From NCBI GenBank assembly GCA_018224345.1, contig JAGTUW010000309.1:1-9678 (forward strand): 9,678 bases of DNA, written 5' to 3'. A program made the translations under genes and the position numbers. The notes below the pieces were generated by a model that did no database searches, was not told where the DNA came from, and worked only from the letters and a program-made list of their open reading frames with translations. Shown here piece after piece: positions 5,768 to 9,678 of this stretch. The DNA is from Bacteroidota bacterium (GTDB lineage Bacteria > Bacteroidota > Ignavibacteria > SZUA-365). The number at the start of each line of letters is the position of its first letter. Within the stretch, counting starts at the first letter, position 1.

Positions 5768-7009
5768 ATGAATTCATATACGCAATTATTTCGGACAGGG
5801 GGTGAAGGAGCGTTTCGGGCCTTCCGTCACCGCAACTTCCGATTGTTTACAGCGGGACAGCTCGCATCACTGATCGGGACCTGGGCGCAGAGGCTTGCCG
5901 TCGGCTGGCTTGCCTGGGATTTAACCCAGTCGGCGTTCTGGGTCGGAGCGGTCAGCTTCGCCGGTCTGTTTCCCGGGGTTATCGCTGGTCCTCTGGCAGG
6001 TTCCATCGCGGACAGTATGAGCCGTTTCCGCCTGCTGAAGATCACACAGACGGCGTTTCTTCTGCAAGCTATTGTACTTGCTGCAGTTACGATAAGTGGG
6101 TCTATCAATCTTCCTCTGCTCCTCACGCTTGAAACAACGCTGGCCCTGATCACTGCCTTCGACATCCCTACGCGGCAGGCGTTCGTCATTGAACTCGTGG
6201 GCAAGGAGGATCTGGCAAACGCCATCGCAATCAATTCCACGATGGTGAACATTGCACGTATGATTGGTCCTGTCATTGCAGGAATCATCATCGTCAGTTT
6301 TGACATCGGCGAGGCCTTTCTCTTCAATGCGTTCACGTATCTGGCCGTACTCGTCAGTCTGGCATTTCTCCGCCTCGATGAGCGCAGTCCGGACCGGCGG
6401 ACACAACCTCTGGGCAGTCACATGCTCGATGGCCTGCTGTATTCCTGGCGCGAGCGAAAAATCCGGACGTATCTGCTGCTGTTCTTCGTCATGGCGCTGT
6501 TCGGTATGCCGTACGGGACATTGATGCCTGTTGTCGCCGAGGCGCGTTATGGCATGGGAGCGGGTGGCCTGGCATGGCTGGTGGCCGCATCCGGTTTTGG
6601 CGCGACCATCGGCGCCTTTCTTCTCGCCACACGAAAGAGTACGCTGGGACTATCGAAAAATATCTTTTTTGCGGCTTCGGGTTTTGGCTCAAGTCTCATC
6701 ATTTTTGCCTTGATCGACAATTTCACACTCGCGGTTCTGTTCATCCCGGTGTGTGGATTCGGCATGATGATGCAGATGGCGGGGAACAATATTCTGCTGC
6801 AGACAAACGTGGACGAAGCGCAACGTGGACGGGTCATGAGTATGCTCAGCATGAGCTTTCAGCTCGCCATGCCGCTGGGAAGCCTTTGGATGGGGACTGT
6901 TGCAGATCGTTTCGGCGTGCCGGTCCCTTTTTTCATCGGCGGCGCACTCTGCCTGCTTGCTGTCGGCATACTCGCGTTGCTGTCCCGGCGTCATCATCTA
7001 CCTCATTGA
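5768..7009 (+). CDS. Major facilitator superfamily exporter, MFS_3/EntS-like
   Basis: The 413-residue, highly hydrophobic protein has room for the 12 helices of the superfamily. The N-terminal FRAFRHRNFRLFTAGQLASL leading into TM1, a motif-A-like GPLAGSIADSMSRFRLLK between TM2 and TM3, FDIPTRQAFVIELVG (131-145), and NAIAINSTMVNIARMIGP (151-168) are typical of the MFS_3 family (PF05977), which includes the enterobactin exporter EntS. A basic central loop (about 202-232) separates the two six-helix halves. Substrate cannot be told from sequence. It lies 58 bp after aroC on the same strand, so read-through is possible, but nothing ties it to aromatic metabolism. No strong Shine-Dalgarno precedes the ATG (only a weak GTGAAG-like stretch), so the start is moderately certain; the FRHRNF element close behind supports it. 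Confidence 0.88.
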   Translation: MNSYTQLFRTGGEGAFRAFRHRNFRLFTAGQLASLIGTWAQRLAVGWLAWDLTQSAFWVGAVSFAGLFPGVIAGPLAGSIADSMSRFRLLKITQTAFLLQAIVLAAVTISGSINLPLLLTLETTLALITAFDIPTRQAFVIELVGKEDLANAIAINSTMVNIARMIGPVIAGIIIVSFDIGEAFLFNAFTYLAVLVSLAFLRLDERSPDRRTQPLGSHMLDGLLYSWRERKIRTYLLLFFVMALFGMPYGTLMPVVAEARYGMGAGGLAWLVAASGFGATIGAFLLATRKSTLGLSKNIFFAASGFGSSLIIFALIDNFTLAVLFIPVCGFGMMMQMAGNNILLQTNVDEAQRGRVMSMLSMSFQLAMPLGSLWMGTVADRFGVPVPFFIGGALCLLAVGILALLSRRHHLPH

Positions 7010-7063
7010 AGAACCAGCATGATATTATCGAAGCGAAGCACTATGGAAATTGAACGTCAACGT

Positions 7064-7103
7064 CTATGAGCTGAATCTTTCGACACCCTGTCGCATCTCA
7101 TAG
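7064..7103. repeat. Nested inverted repeats CTATGAG...CTCATAG with inner CGACA-CCC-TGTCG
   Basis: Outer arms CTATGAG (7064-7070) and CTCATAG (7097-7103) match exactly. Inside them CGACA (7081-7085) and TGTCG (7089-7093) form a 5-bp stem with a CCC loop. The unpaired segments between inner and outer stems are 10 and 3 bases. As RNA this could fold into a two-part hairpin about 55 nt past the MFS stop codon. There is no T-tract after it, so an intrinsic terminator is not supported. Confidence 0.4.
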
Positions 7104-7150
7104 TATCAGAGAGCTTTCGGCATCCGGTATGTATTTCATCTGCATGGTGA

Positions 7151-7177
7151 ACGTTACGCCCCGGACAGACGTTACGC
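7151..7177. repeat. Direct repeat ACGTTACGC, two copies 18 bp apart
   Basis: ACGTTACGC occurs at 7151-7159 and again at 7169-7177, separated by CCCGGACAG, about 37-63 bp ahead of the thioredoxin ATG. Such tandem 9-mers upstream of a gene can be regulator-binding sites; no regulator is identified. Confidence 0.4.
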
Positions 7178-7204
7178 TTGAAGTATTTGTGTTCACCAAT
7201 CATC

Positions 7205-7208
7205 AGGA
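7205..7208 (+). promoter_or_regulatory. Ribosome binding site AGGA that sets the thioredoxin start
   Basis: AGGA lies 5 nt before the ATG at 7214. This supports 7214 over the earlier in-frame ATG at 7178, whose extra 12 residues would place a proline and a cysteine ahead of the signal peptide. Confidence 0.7.
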
Positions 7209-7213
7209 TTCCC

Positions 7214-7687
7214 ATGAAATCGATTTTTCTCGCAACTGCACTGTTCTTTACCGCTGTACTGATGCAGGCCCAGGTGGGGGAAGAGGCTCCTGCGTTTTCA
7301 CTCAAAGATAAAGAAGGAAAGACCTTTTCTCCGGAGTCCCTGAAGGGAAAGATCATTGTGCTGAACTTCTGGGCGACCTGGTGTCCTCCCTGTCGCGCTG
7401 AAATTCCGGCCTTCAAAAACGTGTACGAGAAATACAAAAGCAAAGGCGTCGAAATTCTTGGTGTATCACTTGATCATAAAGGATGGAGTGTCATCACGCC
7501 GTTTGTCGACAAGTACAAGATCAATTACCCGGTGGTACTTGGCGGAGCTGAAATTGCGAAGGCTTACGGGAATGTCCGATCCATCCCGACAACGTTCATC
7601 ATTGATCGGGACGGGAATGTCGTCGGTAGTCATGTCGGTGCAATGAACGAACAGGAACTGATCAAATCCTTCGAAAAGTTTCTCTAA
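7214..7687 (+). CDS. Secreted TlpA/ResA-like thiol-disulfide oxidoreductase
   Basis: This 157-residue thioredoxin-fold protein starts with a signal peptide (MKSIFLATALFFTAVLMQA, cleavage probably after A19; no lipobox cysteine), so it is expected in the periplasm as a soluble protein. The mature part has VGEEAPAFSLKDKEGK, the redox motif NFWATWCPPCRAEIP with C57 and C60, GVSLD, and IPTTFIIDRDG with the cis-proline P125. WCPPC and this overall pattern are typical of the AhpC/TSA-redoxin TlpA/ResA group, which reduces disulfides in exported proteins such as apocytochrome c. Its true partner is unknown, since no cytochrome maturation genes are in view. The gene is alone on its strand after a 204-bp gap. 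It converges on radA with overlapping stop codons. Confidence 0.93.
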   Translation: MKSIFLATALFFTAVLMQAQVGEEAPAFSLKDKEGKTFSPESLKGKIIVLNFWATWCPPCRAEIPAFKNVYEKYKSKGVEILGVSLDHKGWSVITPFVDKYKINYPVVLGGAEIAKAYGNVRSIPTTFIIDRDGNVVGSHVGAMNEQELIKSFEKFL

Positions 7688-9030
7688 AGCAGTTTTTCCA
7701 GGGCTTCCGCGAGGAGATCTACTTCAATGATGTCGATCCCTCGCGATTTTTTATGCGTGATACCGCCGCGCGGCACGAGAATACGCCGGAACCCCAGCTT
7801 TTCCGCTTCGATCACCCGCTTTTCCAGTTGTCCGACCGGCCGCACTTCTCCTCCCAGCCCCACCTCACCCACGACAGCCGTTCCGTGATCCACAGCCTGA
7901 TCACGCGCGCTTGATACAATCGCGGCGCAGACGGCAAGATCCACAGCCGGTTCGTCGATACGAACACCACCGGCGATATTGACGAACACATCATACTGTC
8001 CTACGCGCAGACCGAAGCGTTTTTCCAGAACGGCGAGCAGCAGAGAGACCCTGCGGGCATCGAGGCCGGACACCGTGCGTTGCGGCATTCCATAATTACT
8101 CGGCGTAACAAGTGCCTGCACCTCGAGCAACAGCGCGCGCGTGCCTTCGAGGCTGCAGGTCACGCAGGAACCTGAAATTCCACGCGACCGATCGGAGAGG
8201 AACACCTCGCTCGGATTGTTGACTTCGCGGAGACCGTCTGCACGCATTTCAAAAATCCCGATTTCATTGGTACTCCCGAAGCGGTTTTTCAGTCCCCGGA
8301 CGATGCGATAACTGTGGTGATGGTCTCCCTCGAATTGCAACACCGTATCCACCATATGTTCAAGAATGCGTGGGCCGGCGATGACACCGTCCTTGGTCAC
8401 ATGACCGATGATAACCATGGGTATGTTTACTGATTTCGCATAACGAAGCAGAATTGCGGTGCTTTCCCGCACCTGGGCAATGCTGCCCGGTGCACTTTCG
8501 AGTTCCGGGCGAAACACGGTTTGTATCGAATCGATGATGACGAGGGCAGGTTTTCGTTCATCGATTGCACGCAGGATGGAATCGAGATTTGTTTCCGCGA
8601 GAACGAGAAATTCCTCATCGGAGACAGCGAGACGTTCAGCACGCAGCTTGATCTGCTTGAGTGATTCTTCCCCACTGACATAGAGAATACGCATCGCCGC
8701 GCGACCGAGCTGCATCATCAATGTCGACTTTCCGATACCCGGGTCACCTCCGAGCAGAATCATCGAGCCGGGAACGATTCCACCTCCAAGCACCCGGTCG
8801 AGCTCCCCGAGACCGGTGCTGAGCCGCTCATCTTCTCTTGCATCCACGCGCGTGATTGGATACACTCTGGCATCACCGGTTGCTGAGCGTGCACCACGGC
8901 CATTGCTTTCCGCGCGTGGCACTTCCTCGACGAGTGTGTTCCACTGGCCGCAGGCATCACATTTTCCACTCCAGCGAGCGAAATCAGCTCCGCAGCTCTG
9001 ACAGACATACATCGTTTTCTTTTTAGCCAC
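7684..9030 (-). CDS. radA: DNA repair protein RadA/Sms
   Basis: The 448-residue protein has the full RadA architecture. An N-terminal zinc finger has C10, C13, C24 and C27 (CQSC, CDAC). A RecA-like ATPase follows with Walker A GGDPGIGKST (94-103, K101) and Walker B LVIIDSIQT (D167). The RadA signature KNRFG is at 248-252 (GLKNRFGSTNEIGIFEM). The C-terminal Lon-protease-like domain runs from about 295 to the end with GVRIDEPAVDLA and VGEVGLGGEVRP. RadA is a hexameric, DnaB-like motor that promotes branch migration during recombinational repair. Length is normal for the family (about 450). The start codon is GTG (9028-9030), with TAGG at 9038-9041 placed 7 nt upstream and sharing bases with the stop codon of the lipoprotein gene. 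The two genes are 8 bp apart and very likely co-transcribed. Confidence 0.98.
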   Translation of the reverse strand: MAKKKTMYVCQSCGADFARWSGKCDACGQWNTLVEEVPRAESNGRGARSATGDARVYPITRVDAREDERLSTGLGELDRVLGGGIVPGSMILLGGDPGIGKSTLMMQLGRAAMRILYVSGEESLKQIKLRAERLAVSDEEFLVLAETNLDSILRAIDERKPALVIIDSIQTVFRPELESAPGSIAQVRESTAILLRYAKSVNIPMVIIGHVTKDGVIAGPRILEHMVDTVLQFEGDHHHSYRIVRGLKNRFGSTNEIGIFEMRADGLREVNNPSEVFLSDRSRGISGSCVTCSLEGTRALLLEVQALVTPSNYGMPQRTVSGLDARRVSLLLAVLEKRFGLRVGQYDVFVNIAGGVRIDEPAVDLAVCAAIVSSARDQAVDHGTAVVGEVGLGGEVRPVGQLEKRVIEAEKLGFRRILVPRGGITHKKSRGIDIIEVDLLAEALEKLL

Positions 9031-9037
9031 GCGCGTG

Positions 9038-9041
9038 CCTA
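9038..9041 (-). promoter_or_regulatory. Ribosome binding site TAGG for radA, overlapping the upstream stop codon
   Basis: On the minus strand the lipoprotein gene's stop TAG (9039-9041) forms part of TAGG, the Shine-Dalgarno-like site 7 nt before the radA GTG. Ribosomes finishing the lipoprotein gene would stop on the radA binding site, which suggests translational coupling. Confidence 0.6.
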
Positions 9042-9644
9042 TCGCGTTTTCATGATGGTATTCTCGAATTCCACTTCCTGTATGCGAAAGCTGCCACTGA
9101 AGTGTACGCGTTCCGAGCTGTTTTCTTTTTCAAAGGCCCTGCTGAGGCCACTGATGTCGGCATCGATGGATCCCGTCAGAACGCCATCGGTATTGCTTTC
9201 CACGGTCAGGCGGCCGCTGAGTGAGACACCGTCGATACGGCGGCGTTCCTCTCCCAGGTAGAAGCGATAAAACATGAAGGCGTCCGCTCCGGAAAGATCA
9301 TATCTTCCGGGCGCGAAGGAGGGAAGTTCTATGCCGAGCCAGGTTTCGCGCGGGGTTTCCCCTTCCCGGTCAAAGCTGCTGATGACGAGCACTTCATTGT
9401 TTCCCGGTGTGAGTTGTATAACGCGAATGGCCTGCAGGGGATCATCCACCTCCGTCGGATCACCGATACCGGCATCGCGAACGTAGTAGCGTTCAGTAAA
9501 GGTGTATTCCCGCACCTGCTCGACAGGCGTAATCTCTTTCTTTTTTTCGGTGGGGGGAGGATCCGGTTTAATCTGTTCTTCCGGTGCCGCGCAGCTCACG
9601 AGGAGAAGAAGAACAATCGATGGTGCGAAAAGACGTATGTTCAT
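9039..9644 (-). CDS. Predicted lipoprotein of unknown function
   Basis: This 201-residue protein begins with a lipoprotein signal peptide (MNIRLFAPSIVLLLLVSC); the lipobox LVSC gives the lipidated cysteine C18. A proline- and lysine-rich linker follows (about 22-40, PDPPPTEKKKEITP). The rest, about 45-201, alternates hydrophobic and polar residues in a way that suggests a beta-rich domain, with aromatic-rich patches such as FMFYRFYLGEE and GSFRIQEVEFEN. No catalytic motif or known family was recognised. Processing by signal peptidase II and anchoring in the inner or outer membrane is expected. GGAG at 9650-9653 precedes the ATG at 6-nt spacing, which fixes the start. It lies 8 bp upstream of radA in the same direction; a functional link is not implied by sequence. 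Confidence 0.8.
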   Translation of the reverse strand: MNIRLFAPSIVLLLLVSCAAPEEQIKPDPPPTEKKKEITPVEQVREYTFTERYYVRDAGIGDPTEVDDPLQAIRVIQLTPGNNEVLVISSFDREGETPRETWLGIELPSFAPGRYDLSGADAFMFYRFYLGEERRRIDGVSLSGRLTVESNTDGVLTGSIDADISGLSRAFEKENSSERVHFSGSFRIQEVEFENTIMKTR

Positions 9645-9678
9645 GTGTACTCCGGGATTCTTCAGGTTCAGAGAGTAG
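9645..9678. promoter_or_regulatory. Upstream region of the lipoprotein gene with GGAG ribosome binding site (window edge)
   Basis: Only 34 bp remain. GGAG (complement of 9650-9653) is the ribosome binding site of the lipoprotein gene; the promoter probably lies outside the window. Confidence 0.6.

Larger units (their letters stand above)
7010..7213. other. Non-coding 204-bp gap upstream of the thioredoxin gene
   Basis: No frame here encodes a believable protein. The region holds an imperfectly nested inverted repeat (7064-7103) and a 9-bp direct repeat (7151-7177), listed separately. It presumably contains the promoter and 5' leader of the secreted thioredoxin gene and the 3' end of the MFS transcript. 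No clear -35/-10 pair and no hairpin followed by a T-run was found. Confidence 0.6.

Noticed and set aside
1..9678. CRISPR array, tRNA/rRNA, insertion sequence, prophage or defence system
   Set aside because: No regularly spaced repeats, no tRNA-like cloverleaf in the gaps, no transposase, integrase or nuclease motifs in any credible frame. Composition and gene content look like stable chromosome.

Overview
This is an ordinary-looking bacterial chromosome segment with moderate GC (a little over 50% by eye), tightly packed genes and short intergenic gaps. The gene content is a CsbD/ElaB-type stress protein, a TlpA/ResA-type periplasmic thioredoxin with signal peptide, a lipobox lipoprotein, RadA, and aromatic-pathway genes. 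It suggests a free-living Gram-negative-type bacterium, perhaps of the Bacteroidota/Ignavibacteria/Kapabacteria side of the tree. That placement is an inference from overall flavour and is not demonstrated. No rRNA, tRNA, CRISPR array, insertion sequence or phage gene was seen.

Layout. (1) Positions 1-2212, plus strand, form a likely three-gene operon: the C-terminal half of a sodium:amino-acid symporter (NSS family, cut by the window edge), a 48-residue MetS-type small subunit, and a YbdL-like methionine aminotransferase starting one base after the metS stop. Together they look like uptake of methionine (or a related amino acid) followed by transamination to the 2-oxo acid. (2) Positions 2230-2706, minus strand, encode a small protein joining a CsbD/YjbJ domain to a DUF883 (ElaB/YqjD) membrane anchor. 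(3) Positions 2707-2844 are an AT-rich divergent intergenic region with two perfect inverted repeats. (4) Positions 2845-5709, plus strand, hold the aromatic genes. The first is a 606-residue fusion of shikimate kinase, type I 3-dehydroquinate dehydratase and shikimate dehydrogenase (AroK-AroD-AroE). It is followed by chorismate synthase (AroC). (5) Positions 5768-7009 encode an MFS_3/EntS-type exporter. (6) Positions 7010-7213 are a 204-bp non-coding leader with an inverted repeat and a direct repeat, followed by a secreted TlpA/ResA-like thioredoxin (7214-7687). (7) On the minus strand a lipoprotein gene (9039-9644) is followed closely by radA (7684-9030, GTG start). radA converges on the thioredoxin gene, and the two stop codons overlap.

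The most unusual feature is the tri-domain AroK-AroD-AroE protein. Its domain order is the same as the C-terminal half of the fungal pentafunctional AROM protein. By eye, most catalytic residues of all three domains are present. The exceptions are a shortened, divergent Rossmann half of the dehydrogenase and a divergent substrate loop in the dehydratase. With AroC next door, the locus supplies shikimate-pathway steps 3, 4, 5 and 7; AroB and AroA are not in the window.
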